Assembly (NCBI GenBank): GCA_039586035.1
Contig: JBDHLD010000012.1
Location: 34,807-98,806 of the forward strand
Direction: 5' to 3'
Length of the DNA stretch: 64,000 nucleotides
Source of the DNA: JBDHHQ01 sp039586035
Lineage (GTDB): Bacteria; Gemmatimonadota; Gemmatimonadetes; Longimicrobiales; Gaopeijiaceae
The position numbers and the translations under genes are program-made. Of this stretch, positions 8,213 through 16,228 are shown in pieces (position 1 is the first letter of the stretch; the number at the start of each line of letters is the position of its first letter). Below the pieces are notes generated by a model. It had not been told where the DNA came from, did no database searches, and saw nothing but the letters and a program-made list of their open reading frames with translations.

Positions 8213-9412
8213 ATGGCCAGCTCGGAAACGGGCCTTCCGCCGAACCCCGAGACCCGTCTCCTCGACGTCGACCTGGATCAGGAGCTTCCCCGGGTCCTCG
8301 CGGACCTCCGGGACGTCGTGGAGGATCCGGACTTTCCGTCGGTGCAGCGATGGCGCGACGCCGGCGGCAAGGTGCTGGGTCACTTCCAGGTCTACTTCCC
8401 CGAGGAGCTGGCCCACGCCGCCGGAATGCTGCCGGTCAAGCTGCGGGGCGCGCAGGTGGAGCGGAGGGAGGCGGACTCGCACTTCGGCTCCTATCTGTGC
8501 TCGATCCTGCGCAGCACGCTCGAGCTGGCGCTGAGCGACCGCCTCCAGGTCGACATGTTCGTGACGCACCCGATCTGCGACGCCGCGCGGAACCTGGCCG
8601 GGATCTGGTCGCGCAACCTGCCGCAGCCGGCGCAGATCCTCTATCTGCCGCAGAACCCCAACTCGGCCTTCTCCAGCACGTACCTGGAGGAGGAGTACGC
8701 CCGCGTCCTCCGCGATCTCGAGGAGCTGGTCGGCAAGAGGGTCACCCCGGCGGATCTGCGGCGCTCCATCGCCGTGTTCAACCAGAACCGTCGCCTGCTG
8801 CGGGAGCTCTACGCCATCAAACGGGATTCGCCGTGGCTGCTGCCCGTGGACGAAGCGTACGTCCTGGTGGCGTTGGCCGGGATGCTGCCGCGAGAGGAGC
8901 ACAACGGGCTGCTCTCGACCCTGCTTCCCCGCATCCGCTCCCGCGAGGCCCGTGCCCAGGACCGCATGCGGGTGGTGTTCGAGGGTGGCTTCTGCGAGCA
9001 GCCCCCCCTCGATCTGCTCAGGTCCATCGCCCAGTTCTGCTACGTCGTGGACGACGACCTGCTGATCGGACTGCGGTGGATCCTCGACGACGTCGCCCTG
9101 GAGGGGCGGCCTCTCATGAGCCTGGCCGACGCGTACCTGAACCACTCCTCGTACAGCCCCGTGCAGCACGATCTCCGGAAGCCCAAGGAGAAGATGCTGC
9201 TCGAGCGCATCCGCGAAGCACGGGCCGAGGCGGCCATCGTGGCCGCGGCGAAGATGTGCGAACCGGGCCTCGACGAGCAGGTGGCATACGGGCAGGCGCT
9301 GGACGAAGCCGGCATCCCGTATTTCGTCACCGAGTTCGAGGAGAAGATGACGTCATACGACCATCTCCAGATCCAGTTGGAGACGTTCGTCGAGAACCTG
9401 TTGTTCGCTTGA
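8213..9412 (+). CDS. bcrC: Benzoyl-CoA reductase subunit C
   Basis: A 399-residue subunit of the HgdC/BcrC family (2-hydroxyglutaryl-CoA dehydratase D-component fold), which with BcrB forms the [4Fe-4S]-containing dearomatising module. Visible family features are PEELAHAAGMLPVKLRGAQ near residue 63, the cysteine-bearing segments SYLCSILRS and THPICDAARNLAG, and the YLPQNPNS region. It is close to the family length of about 385. ATG 8213 has AAAGGAG upstream. An 85-bp gap with a small hairpin separates it from bcrB. 2-hydroxyacyl-CoA dehydratases are relatives, but the flanking dch, had and oah genes favour benzoyl-CoA reductase. Confidence 0.9.
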   Translation: MASSETGLPPNPETRLLDVDLDQELPRVLADLRDVVEDPDFPSVQRWRDAGGKVLGHFQVYFPEELAHAAGMLPVKLRGAQVERREADSHFGSYLCSILRSTLELALSDRLQVDMFVTHPICDAARNLAGIWSRNLPQPAQILYLPQNPNSAFSSTYLEEEYARVLRDLEELVGKRVTPADLRRSIAVFNQNRRLLRELYAIKRDSPWLLPVDEAYVLVALAGMLPREEHNGLLSTLLPRIRSREARAQDRMRVVFEGGFCEQPPLDLLRSIAQFCYVVDDDLLIGLRWILDDVALEGRPLMSLADAYLNHSSYSPVQHDLRKPKEKMLLERIREARAEAAIVAAAKMCEPGLDEQVAYGQALDEAGIPYFVTEFEEKMTSYDHLQIQLETFVENLLFA

Positions 9413-9446
9413 GGCCAGCCAGCGGAAACGTCGCGCTCCGCCCAGT

Positions 9447-9463
9447 GCGGACGGCGCGTCCGC
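9447..9463 (+). other. Small hairpin between bcrC and bcrB
   Basis: GCGGACG and CGTCCGC are perfect 7-bp arms around a 3-base loop in the only sizeable gap (85 bp) inside the reductase gene run. No U-tract follows, so it is unlikely to terminate. It could mark mRNA processing or protection, which is inference. Confidence 0.35.
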
Positions 9464-9497
9464 CGGTCGGCCCTGGGACACCGAAACGGAGTGGGAC

Positions 9498-10871
9498 ATG
9501 ACATCGACGGTGACGGATCAGGAGCTCATGGGCCGGGGCACCCGGGACGGCGCCCGGCTGTTTCGCGAGTGGTTCGCGCGGCTCACGGCATCGGCCGAAG
9601 AAGGCCATCCCGCAGCGTACGTCTTCGTCATGGGAAGCCTGGTAGAGGTCCTGCGGAGCTTCGACCTGCGCATCGTCTTTCCCGAGATCAACTCCCTCCA
9701 GACGGCTGTGAGAAAGGTCTCGGACGACTATCTGAGTCTCGCCGAGGACCATGGATTCTCGCCGGACGTGTGCGGATACGTGAAGGCGGACTACGCCCTT
9801 CAGCTTCGCCGGGGCGAGCATCCCATGGGTCGCATCCCGCCTCCCTCGGTGGCCGTTCTGACCAACGCCTGCAACACCTACCTCAAATGGGCCGAGATCT
9901 GGGAGCGGATGTACGACGTGCCCATCGTGACGGTAGACGTTCCCGGGACCCGCGGTGTCGGCGCGGCCGGCGTCGCGTCGGCCCAGGGTTTCGAGCGTGA
10001 CCGCAAGTACGTGGAGCATCAGATCCGGGAGCTGATCGCGGTCCTCGAGGATTTGACCGGCACGCCCTTCGATATCGATCGCTGCCGGGAAGTCCTGCGG
10101 CATACGAACGAGATGGGGCGAAGCTGGCGTCGGGTCCTCGAGCTCAACCGCGGCACTCCGGCGGTGTTCGACTCCATGCTCGAGGGTACCATCTACCTCG
10201 GTGTCGCAAACGCCCTCCGGGGCACGCCCGAGGGAGCGCGGTACTTCAAGGACCTCGTCGAGGAGATGGAGGCGAAGCGGCGCGCGGGCATCAGCCCTCT
10301 CATCGATCACGGCGAGGAGCATCGGCTGATCTTCGTGGGCGTGCCCTGTTACCCCATCTTCCGCCGCTTCTACCAGCTGTTCTCCGAGTGGGGCGGGGTC
10401 TTCGTGAGCTCCACCTACATGTGGTTCGCCTCGGGCGGGCTCAACATCGACTTCGAGTACGACCTGTCTCGGCCCATCGAGAGTCTCTCGGAGGGTGTGG
10501 TCCTCGGCGTCCGGAAGGCCGTCGATTCCATGCTCTTCCAGGATGACGCCATCATCGAGGCGATCGACACCTTCGGCGCCGACGGTGTGGTCTACCATCC
10601 GGTCAAGAGCTGCCGAACGGTGTCCACCGGCCTGGCCGACAGCCGCCGGGTCGTGCTCGAGAACCGGGACGTGCTGTGCCTCTACATCGAGTCGGACATG
10701 ATGGACAAGCGAGTCGTCTCCGAGGCGCAGCTCAAGAACCGGATCGACGCGTTCTTCGAGGGCCTACAGTCCAGGAAGCTCCGGCTGTCGGGTGTCGAGC
10801 AAACCCACGGCGCGCCCGATTCCAGTGCCCCAGGCGCGCCGGCGGCAGCGACCGAGCGAGGAGGAGGCTGA
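9498..10871 (+). CDS. bcrB: Benzoyl-CoA reductase subunit B
   Basis: A 457-residue second catalytic subunit of the HgdC/BcrB family, pairing with BcrC to bind benzoyl-CoA and the [4Fe-4S] clusters of the ring-reducing site. Family-like segments include TNACNTYLKWAEIWERMYDVPIV, the GVPCYPIFRRFYQLFSEWGG stretch and GADGVVYHPVKSCRTVS, each with a cysteine suited to cluster ligation. The length agrees with the usual 430-450 residues. It ends one base before bcrA. The C-terminal about 40 residues are Ala/Pro-rich and may be a flexible tail. Confidence 0.9.
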   Translation: MTSTVTDQELMGRGTRDGARLFREWFARLTASAEEGHPAAYVFVMGSLVEVLRSFDLRIVFPEINSLQTAVRKVSDDYLSLAEDHGFSPDVCGYVKADYALQLRRGEHPMGRIPPPSVAVLTNACNTYLKWAEIWERMYDVPIVTVDVPGTRGVGAAGVASAQGFERDRKYVEHQIRELIAVLEDLTGTPFDIDRCREVLRHTNEMGRSWRRVLELNRGTPAVFDSMLEGTIYLGVANALRGTPEGARYFKDLVEEMEAKRRAGISPLIDHGEEHRLIFVGVPCYPIFRRFYQLFSEWGGVFVSSTYMWFASGGLNIDFEYDLSRPIESLSEGVVLGVRKAVDSMLFQDDAIIEAIDTFGADGVVYHPVKSCRTVSTGLADSRRVVLENRDVLCLYIESDMMDKRVVSEAQLKNRIDAFFEGLQSRKLRLSGVEQTHGAPDSSAPGAPAAATERGGG

Positions 10872-10872
10872 C

Positions 10873-11694
10873 ATGTCGTACGCAGCGGGTGTGGACGTGG
10901 GCTCGACGCAGACCAAGGCCATCGTCGTGGACGAGCACGGCGCTATCGTGGGACGGTCCCTGCTACCCACGGGAGCCAACGTCGTCGCCGCGGCTGAGCA
11001 CGCGTTTGCCACGGCGCTCGCCGACCAGGGGCTCACCGAGGACGAGGTGGGCTTCGTGATCGGGACCGGGTACGGACGCTACCGGGTCGAGTTCGGCGAC
11101 GCGCAGATCACCGAGATCGTATGCCATGCCCGGGGCGCGGCGGCCATGTTCCCCGACACCGAGACCGTGCTGGACATGGGCGGCCAGGACACGAAGGCCA
11201 TCCGCATTCAGAAGGGCGGCGACGTTCTGGACTTCTGCATGAACGACAAGTGCGCCGCAGGCACCGGACGGTTTCTCCAGTCCGCGGCCGCGGCGCTCGA
11301 GATGGAGCTCGCCGACCTCGGTCCCACGGCGTTGAAGGGCCAGCGGCCGGTCAAGATCAGCACCACGTGCACGGTGTTCGCAGAGTCCGAGGTGCTCTCG
11401 TGGCTGGCCCGAGGCAAGCGCATCGAAGACATCCTGCTTGGCGTGCACGAGTCCATCGCGTCCAGGTCTTTCGCGCTCCTGCGCCGGGTCGGGATCCAGG
11501 GAGACATCACCTTCACCGGAGGCGTCACGCGGAACGAGGCCATGGTGGCGGTCATGAACCAGATCCTGGGGACGGAGATGAACGTGAGCGAGGAGTCACA
11601 CTACATGGGCGCCCTGGGCGCCGCCCTCTTCGCCCTCGAGAGAATCCACAAGGGCCGCGAGCCCATGGCGGCTCGAGAGGAGGTGTCGGCATGA
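10873..11694 (+). CDS. bcrA: Benzoyl-CoA reductase ATPase subunit (A-type)
   Basis: A 273-residue BadF/BcrA-family ATPase that hydrolyses ATP and drives electrons from its [4Fe-4S] cluster into the BcrB/C module. The acetate/sugar-kinase/Hsp70 fold shows as GVDVGSTQTK (phosphate 1) and DMGGQDTKAI (phosphate 2). Cluster cysteines are Cys127 in NDKCAAGTGRF and Cys166 in TTCTVFAESEV. ATG 10873 follows GGAGG and is one base after the bcrB stop. With its neighbour it gives two short ATPase subunits, as I recall for Azoarcus-type (Bzd) reductases; Thauera-type BcrA is about 440 residues. A and D labels are therefore provisional; P and Q would be equivalent. Confidence 0.9.
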   Translation: MSYAAGVDVGSTQTKAIVVDEHGAIVGRSLLPTGANVVAAAEHAFATALADQGLTEDEVGFVIGTGYGRYRVEFGDAQITEIVCHARGAAAMFPDTETVLDMGGQDTKAIRIQKGGDVLDFCMNDKCAAGTGRFLQSAAAALEMELADLGPTALKGQRPVKISTTCTVFAESEVLSWLARGKRIEDILLGVHESIASRSFALLRRVGIQGDITFTGGVTRNEAMVAVMNQILGTEMNVSEESHYMGALGAALFALERIHKGREPMAAREEVSA

Positions 11695-12512
11695 GGGTGA
11701 CGGCGGGCATCGATGTCGGGTCCACGTATACGAAGGCGGCCCTGATGGGCGCGAGCGGCCACCTGATCGCGACGAGTATCCGCAACACGGGGTTCAAGCT
11801 CGAGCAGGCGGCCGAGGCGGCCCTGAAGCAGGCCCTGGACGAAGCCGGTGCGCGCCGCGACGAGGTGACCTACCTGGCCACCACGGGATACGGCCGCAAC
11901 CAGGTCGGCGCGCGGGACGTTCAGGTCACCGACCTCACCGCCCAGGCGTGGGGAACGCGATACTTCTTCCCCGGGACACGCACCGTCCTGGACATCGGCG
12001 GGCAGACCATGAAGGCGATGCGGCTCGACGAGACCGGCAAGGTCCAGTCCTTCCGTCTCAACGACAAATGCGCCGCCGGCACGGGAGCGTTCCTGGAGAA
12101 GACCGCCCGGTACCTGGGCTACAGCATCCAGGAGATCGGACCGATGGTGGAGTACGCCCGGGAGCCCGTGCCCATTTCGGGGGTGTGCGCCGTGTTCGCC
12201 GAGTCCGAAGTGATCAACCACGTGAGCAACGGCGCCCAACCGGCCGACATCATGTACGGTGCCATGACATCGCTCATCGAACGGTCGGTGCGGCTCATGA
12301 AGCGGGTTCGGATGGAGCCGGAGTTCACCCTGGTGGGCGGCATCATGAGGTTCCCCACCATGGTGCGGGTCATGCGCGAGCAGCTGGGCCAGTCCGTGAA
12401 CGTGCCGCCCGAGCACCTGGTTCAGTGCACCGCCGCGATCGGCGCAGCGATCCTGGCCGGACGTCGCCTGAAGAAGCTGACGACGCCCGCTCAGGCCGCG
12501 CTCTCTCCCTGA
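11691..12512 (+). CDS. bcrD: Benzoyl-CoA reductase ATPase subunit (D-type)
   Basis: The second BadF-family ATPase subunit, also 273 residues and probably a paralogue of the preceding gene. It has GIDVGSTYTK, DIGGQTMKAM, Cys127 in NDKCAAGTGAF and Cys166 in GVCAVFAESEV, so all nucleotide and cluster residues are kept at identical positions in both proteins. The two would bind one [4Fe-4S] between them as an activase dimer. ATG 11691 overlaps the preceding stop as ATGA, which fits a fixed 1:1 stoichiometry. Confidence 0.9.
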   Translation: MRVTAGIDVGSTYTKAALMGASGHLIATSIRNTGFKLEQAAEAALKQALDEAGARRDEVTYLATTGYGRNQVGARDVQVTDLTAQAWGTRYFFPGTRTVLDIGGQTMKAMRLDETGKVQSFRLNDKCAAGTGAFLEKTARYLGYSIQEIGPMVEYAREPVPISGVCAVFAESEVINHVSNGAQPADIMYGAMTSLIERSVRLMKRVRMEPEFTLVGGIMRFPTMVRVMREQLGQSVNVPPEHLVQCTAAIGAAILAGRRLKKLTTPAQAALSP

Positions 12513-12521
12513 GCCGTGGTC

Positions 12522-12803
12522 ATGGCCGAGCACATCGATCCTGCGGCCCGGGGCGACGTGGCCAGCGCCATCGCCACCGGGATTCGACGAGTACGCCGCG
12601 ACGCCGAGCTCGCCGCCCAGGGGTGGACGCGTCGCTTCGTGGGCGCGCCTCCCCGGCTCAAGGAGATGGCGGACCTGTACGAGTCCCTGGGAAACGAGGT
12701 GCTGCTGGACGCCGTGACCGACGACGAGTTGGCAGAAGCGTGCGCGGGATGCGCGTTGGCCCTCACCTTCTTCAAGGTCATCTATACGAGGAGCGCGACG
12801 TGA
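12522..12803 (+). CDS. Unknown small protein of the benzoyl-CoA operon
   Basis: A 93-residue protein I do not recognise. It is helical, with a conserved-looking C-terminus DDELAEACAGCALALTFFKVIYTR that carries two cysteines three apart (CAGC). ATG 12522 or GTG 12516 may start it. It lies 9 bp after the D-type ATPase gene and overlaps had by GTGA, so it is made with the benzoyl-CoA enzymes. A role as a small accessory or assembly factor of the reductase is possible; there is no direct evidence. Confidence 0.75.
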   Translation: MAEHIDPAARGDVASAIATGIRRVRRDAELAAQGWTRRFVGAPPRLKEMADLYESLGNEVLLDAVTDDELAEACAGCALALTFFKVIYTRSAT

Positions 12804-13822
12804 AGGCAGCCGTCTTCCACGGGGCCGACCGACCCCTCTCGGTCGAGGAGGTCCCGACCCCCACGCCGGGCCCAGCGGAGCTGCTGGTGCGGGTGGCGGG
12901 GTGCGGGGTGTGTCATACCGACCTCCACTACGTCGATCACGGAACCCCCACGTTCAAGCCGCCCCCGCTGGTGCTCGGCCACGAGGTCGCGGGCACCGTC
13001 TCGGAGGTGGGTACCCATGTCGAGGGGTTCCAGGTCGGTGACCGCGTACTCCTGGCGGCGGTTCTCTCATGCGGACGCTGCGAGCTCTGCAGGATCGGCC
13101 GTGAGAACCTGTGCGAGAACGGTCGCATGCTGGGAAACCACACCGACGGCGGTTACGCCGAGTACCTGACGGCACCGGCCCGGGACGCCTTCCACCTCCC
13201 GGACGAGATCCCCGTGGTGGAAGGCTCCATCATCGCCGACGCCATCACGACACCGTACCACGCGGTCGTGAACCGAGGCAGGGTCAAGCCGGGTGACGGC
13301 GTGGTTGTGGTGGGATGCGGGGGTGTGGGGCTCAACGTGGTCCAGGTGGCGGCTGCGCTGGGAGGTCAAGTCGTGGCCGTGGACCTGTCCGATCAGAAGC
13401 TCGAGTGGGCGAGCCGGCTCGGTGCGATGGCCACGGTGAATGCCGCCACGACGGAGCGGGTGGACCGCGAGGTCCGGAGCCTCACCGGCGGTGGCGCACA
13501 CATCGCCTTCGAGGTCGTGGGACACCCCGACACCCAGTCCACGGCACTGTCCTGTCTGCGCACGGGCGGGCGGCTGGTGCTCGTGGGATACAGCCCCGAA
13601 AAGATGGCCCTGAACTCCGGCCGCGTGATGTTCCGGGAGCTCGAGGTCGTGGGGTCGCTGGGATGTCGCCCCGTGGACTACCCACGCGTAATCGAGCTCG
13701 TCCGGCAGGGTAGGATCAGCCTCTCGCCCCTCGTCACACACCGCTTCCCCCTCGACGAGATCGGAGACGCGTTCGACACGCTCCGAGCCGGCGAAGCGAT
13801 CCGCGCGGTGGTGATGCCTTGA
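12800..13822 (+). CDS. had: 6-hydroxycyclohex-1-ene-1-carbonyl-CoA dehydrogenase
   Basis: A 340-residue zinc-dependent medium-chain alcohol dehydrogenase. Catalytic zinc ligands Cys38 (GCGVCHTD) and His61-Glu62 (GHEVAG), the structural zinc cysteines 91, 94, 97 and 105 (CGRCELC...C) and the NAD-binding GCGGVG at 172-177 are all present. In the benzoyl-CoA pathway Had oxidises the hydroxyl made by Dch to give the 6-oxo substrate of Oah. The sequence alone says alcohol dehydrogenase; the neighbours give the substrate. GTG 12800 has AGGAG upstream and overlaps the previous stop. Confidence 0.9.
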   Translation: MKAAVFHGADRPLSVEEVPTPTPGPAELLVRVAGCGVCHTDLHYVDHGTPTFKPPPLVLGHEVAGTVSEVGTHVEGFQVGDRVLLAAVLSCGRCELCRIGRENLCENGRMLGNHTDGGYAEYLTAPARDAFHLPDEIPVVEGSIIADAITTPYHAVVNRGRVKPGDGVVVVGCGGVGLNVVQVAAALGGQVVAVDLSDQKLEWASRLGAMATVNAATTERVDREVRSLTGGGAHIAFEVVGHPDTQSTALSCLRTGGRLVLVGYSPEKMALNSGRVMFRELEVVGSLGCRPVDYPRVIELVRQGRISLSPLVTHRFPLDEIGDAFDTLRAGEAIRAVVMP

Positions 13823-14778
13823 CGGTGGCGACGGAGGCGACTCTCGTCCCCCGGTGGTGGGCTGTGACACAGGGGCTGGCACTGGCAGGCCTGGCGGGGC
13901 TCATGGTGGCCCTCGCGGTGGCGCCCGAGGTCGCCCTGAGGATCTTCTGGTACGGGTTCATCCCCGTGGTGCCACTGGTGCTCGTGGTGAGCCCGAATCT
14001 GTGGCGCGGCGTTTGCCCCCTGGCGACGCTCAACGTGTCGACGGGCCGTCGCCGGGGCCGGCGGGTCCTGACGGCGTCCCATGCACGCTGGGCGGGCGCA
14101 GGCGGAATCCTGTTGCTTTTCGTACTCGTCCCGGCACGGCATCTCTTGCTGAACGCCAGCGGCTCCGCGCTTTTGGCGCTCCTGCTGGTGCTCGCGGCAT
14201 CCGCCTTGGCCCTGGGCTTCCTGTTCGACACCAAGGCCGGCTTCTGCAATGCGATTTGCCCCGTTCTTCCAGTGGAGCGTCTCTATGGGCAGCGGCCCTG
14301 GATCGAGCCCGGGAATCCTCGGTGCTCCACGTGCAATTCGTGCACGCGCGGCGGATGCCTCGACCTGGCGCCCACCAAGTCCGTCGCGCAGACGCTGGGC
14401 CGTGCACGGAAGTCGACGAGGTGGATCCTCACGCCATTCGGCGTGTTCTCCCTGGCCTTCCCTGGGCTGATCGTAGGGTACTTCACCTTCAGTCCCGAGC
14501 CGGGCCCGCAGTCGCTCTTCGTCTACGTGCACGTGGCGGCCTGGATGGCCTCGAGCTATGCGACGGCAGCGCTGATCGTCACGGCGTGGAGAATCCGCTC
14601 CGAGAGTGCCGTTGCCCTGACGGCTGCCGCCTCGTTCGTCCTGTACTACTGGCTGAGCGCCCCGACCGTCGTCGGAGAGCTGGAGCTTCCCACGCTCACG
14701 ACTTCCGTGGTGCGCGCCGGTGCTCTCGGGGTCGCCGGCCTGTGGCTCGGACGATCCTTCCGAACGAGGAAGACCTGA
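13819..14778 (+). CDS. Multi-pass membrane iron-sulfur protein
   Basis: A 319-residue protein with several hydrophobic segments (about 15-36, 43-60, 95-112, 116-136, 205-222, 233-255 and later) and a cytoplasmic iron-sulfur region. Cysteines are Cys66 (WRGVCPLATLN), Cys143 and Cys147 (GFCNAICPVLPVE) and the row 169, 172, 175, 180 (CSTCNSC and four residues on GGC), a CxxCxxCxxxxC pattern resembling a 4Fe-4S binding site. It is distantly like NapH/NosR-type membrane ferredoxins. The start is probably TTG 13819 (TTGA overlap with had) or GTG 13825. Operon position suggests electron transfer linked to the benzoyl-CoA reductase, for example between quinone and ferredoxin; this is inference. Confidence 0.75.
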   Translation: MTVATEATLVPRWWAVTQGLALAGLAGLMVALAVAPEVALRIFWYGFIPVVPLVLVVSPNLWRGVCPLATLNVSTGRRRGRRVLTASHARWAGAGGILLLFVLVPARHLLLNASGSALLALLLVLAASALALGFLFDTKAGFCNAICPVLPVERLYGQRPWIEPGNPRCSTCNSCTRGGCLDLAPTKSVAQTLGRARKSTRWILTPFGVFSLAFPGLIVGYFTFSPEPGPQSLFVYVHVAAWMASSYATAALIVTAWRIRSESAVALTAAASFVLYYWLSAPTVVGELELPTLTTSVVRAGALGVAGLWLGRSFRTRKT

Positions 14779-14779
14779 C

Positions 14780-16228
14780 ATGCGCGAGATGATCATCGAG
14801 CCGTTCCGGATCAAGTCCGTCGAGCCCATCCGCTTCACCACCGCCGCAGAGCGACTGGAGCTCCTGCGCACCGCGGGATACAACGTCTTCCTGCTCCGAG
14901 CCGAGGACGTGATCATCGATCTCCTGACGGACAGCGGCACGTCGGCCATGAGCGCGCGCCAGTGGAGCGCGGTGATGCAGGGAGACGAAGCGTACGCGGG
15001 CAGCCCATCGTACTACCGGTTCAAGGCAGCGGTGCAAGGAATCTTCGGCTTCGAACAGGTGATTCCCACACATCAGGGGAGGGCGGCCGAGCGTATCCTC
15101 TTCTCCACCGTGTGTCGGCCCGGCCACGTGGTGCCGAACAACACCCACTTCGACACGACCCGCGCCAACATCGAAGCCACGGGGGCGGAAGCCCTGGACC
15201 TACCGGTCCCCGAGGGTCTGATCCCGTCGGAGGCGCGGCCCTTCAAGGGCAACATGGACACGGAGCGGCTCGAGGCCCTCATCGATGACGTGGGCGCGGA
15301 GCGGATCCCCCTCTGCATGCTGACCGTGACCAACAACACCGGCGGCGGGCAACCGGTCTCCATGGCCAACATCCGGACGGTGTCCGACATCTGCCACCGT
15401 CACGGCATCCCCTTCTACCTGGACGCCTGCCGCTTCGCGGAGAACGCCTACCTGATCAAGCTGCGGGAGGAGGGCTACGGAGACCGCAGCGTACGTGAGA
15501 TCGCCCGGGAGATGTTCTCCCTGGCCGACGGCTGCACGATGTCGGCGAAGAAGGACGGACTGGCGAACATCGGTGGCTTCCTGGCGACCAACGACGCGAC
15601 GCTGGCCCAGCGCGAGCGCGACCTGCTGATCTTGACGGAGGGTTTCCCCACCTACGGCGGCCTGGCCGGCCGCGACCTCGAGGCCGTGGCCGTGGGGCTC
15701 GAGGAGGTGCTGGACGAGAGCTACCTCCGGTACCGTCTGGCCACGGTGCGGTACCTCGGCGACCACATTGCCCGGGAGGGCGTGCCCATCGTCCAGCCGC
15801 CGGGCGGTCACGCCGTGTACATCGACGCGGCGGCATTCCTGCCCCATGTTCCGCCCCTCGAGCTCCCGGGACAGTCGCTGGTGGCCGAGCTGTACCTGGA
15901 AGGGGGCGTCCGTGGCGTCGAGGTGGGCACGGTCATGTTCGGACACCAGGATCCGGAGTCCGGCGAGGAGATCCCCGCAGCGATGGAGCTGGTTCGGTTG
16001 GCCCTGCCCCGGCGGGTGTACACACAGAGCCACGTCGACTACCTGGTGGAGGTCATCGTCAGCGTCTGGCGCCGCCGTGAGGACATCGGCGGCTTCCGTT
16101 TCGTCCGCCAGGCCCCCGCGCTGCGTCACTTCACGGCTCGATTCGAGCCCCTGTACGGGCTCGCCTCCGCTGCGGCCCCTCCCGATCCCGACTCGGACTC
16201 ACCCCTGCCCTCGGAGGTACCTGCGTGA
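14780..16228 (+). CDS. tnaA: Tryptophanase (TPL/tryptophanase family)
   Basis: A 482-residue PLP-dependent beta-eliminating lyase cleaving an aromatic amino acid to pyruvate, ammonia and indole or phenol. The PLP lysine is Lys258 in MSAKKD; Tyr72, Arg101 and Asp215 match the family. The residues that separate tyrosine phenol-lyase from tryptophanase all read as tryptophanase: Asp125 where TPL has Thr124, Val382 where TPL has Arg381, and His450 where TPL has Phe448. Indole plus pyruvate is therefore predicted. ATG 14780 is one base after the membrane Fe-S gene stop, so it belongs to the benzoyl-CoA operon, an unexpected place. The C-terminal about 25 residues are Pro/Ser-rich. Confidence 0.88.
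   Translation: MREMIIEPFRIKSVEPIRFTTAAERLELLRTAGYNVFLLRAEDVIIDLLTDSGTSAMSARQWSAVMQGDEAYAGSPSYYRFKAAVQGIFGFEQVIPTHQGRAAERILFSTVCRPGHVVPNNTHFDTTRANIEATGAEALDLPVPEGLIPSEARPFKGNMDTERLEALIDDVGAERIPLCMLTVTNNTGGGQPVSMANIRTVSDICHRHGIPFYLDACRFAENAYLIKLREEGYGDRSVREIAREMFSLADGCTMSAKKDGLANIGGFLATNDATLAQRERDLLILTEGFPTYGGLAGRDLEAVAVGLEEVLDESYLRYRLATVRYLGDHIAREGVPIVQPPGGHAVYIDAAAFLPHVPPLELPGQSLVAELYLEGGVRGVEVGTVMFGHQDPESGEEIPAAMELVRLALPRRVYTQSHVDYLVEVIVSVWRRREDIGGFRFVRQAPALRHFTARFEPLYGLASAAAPPDPDSDSPLPSEVPA

Noticed and set aside
11948..13822. A long frame beginning inside the D-type ATPase gene and ending with had
   Set aside because: Only the part from GTG 12800 matches a protein family; upstream text is out of frame with bcrD and the 93-residue gene.
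14780..16228. Tyrosine phenol-lyase feeding phenol to benzoyl-CoA
   Set aside because: Appealing by context, but Asp125, Val382 and His450 replace the Thr, Arg and Phe that define TPL.
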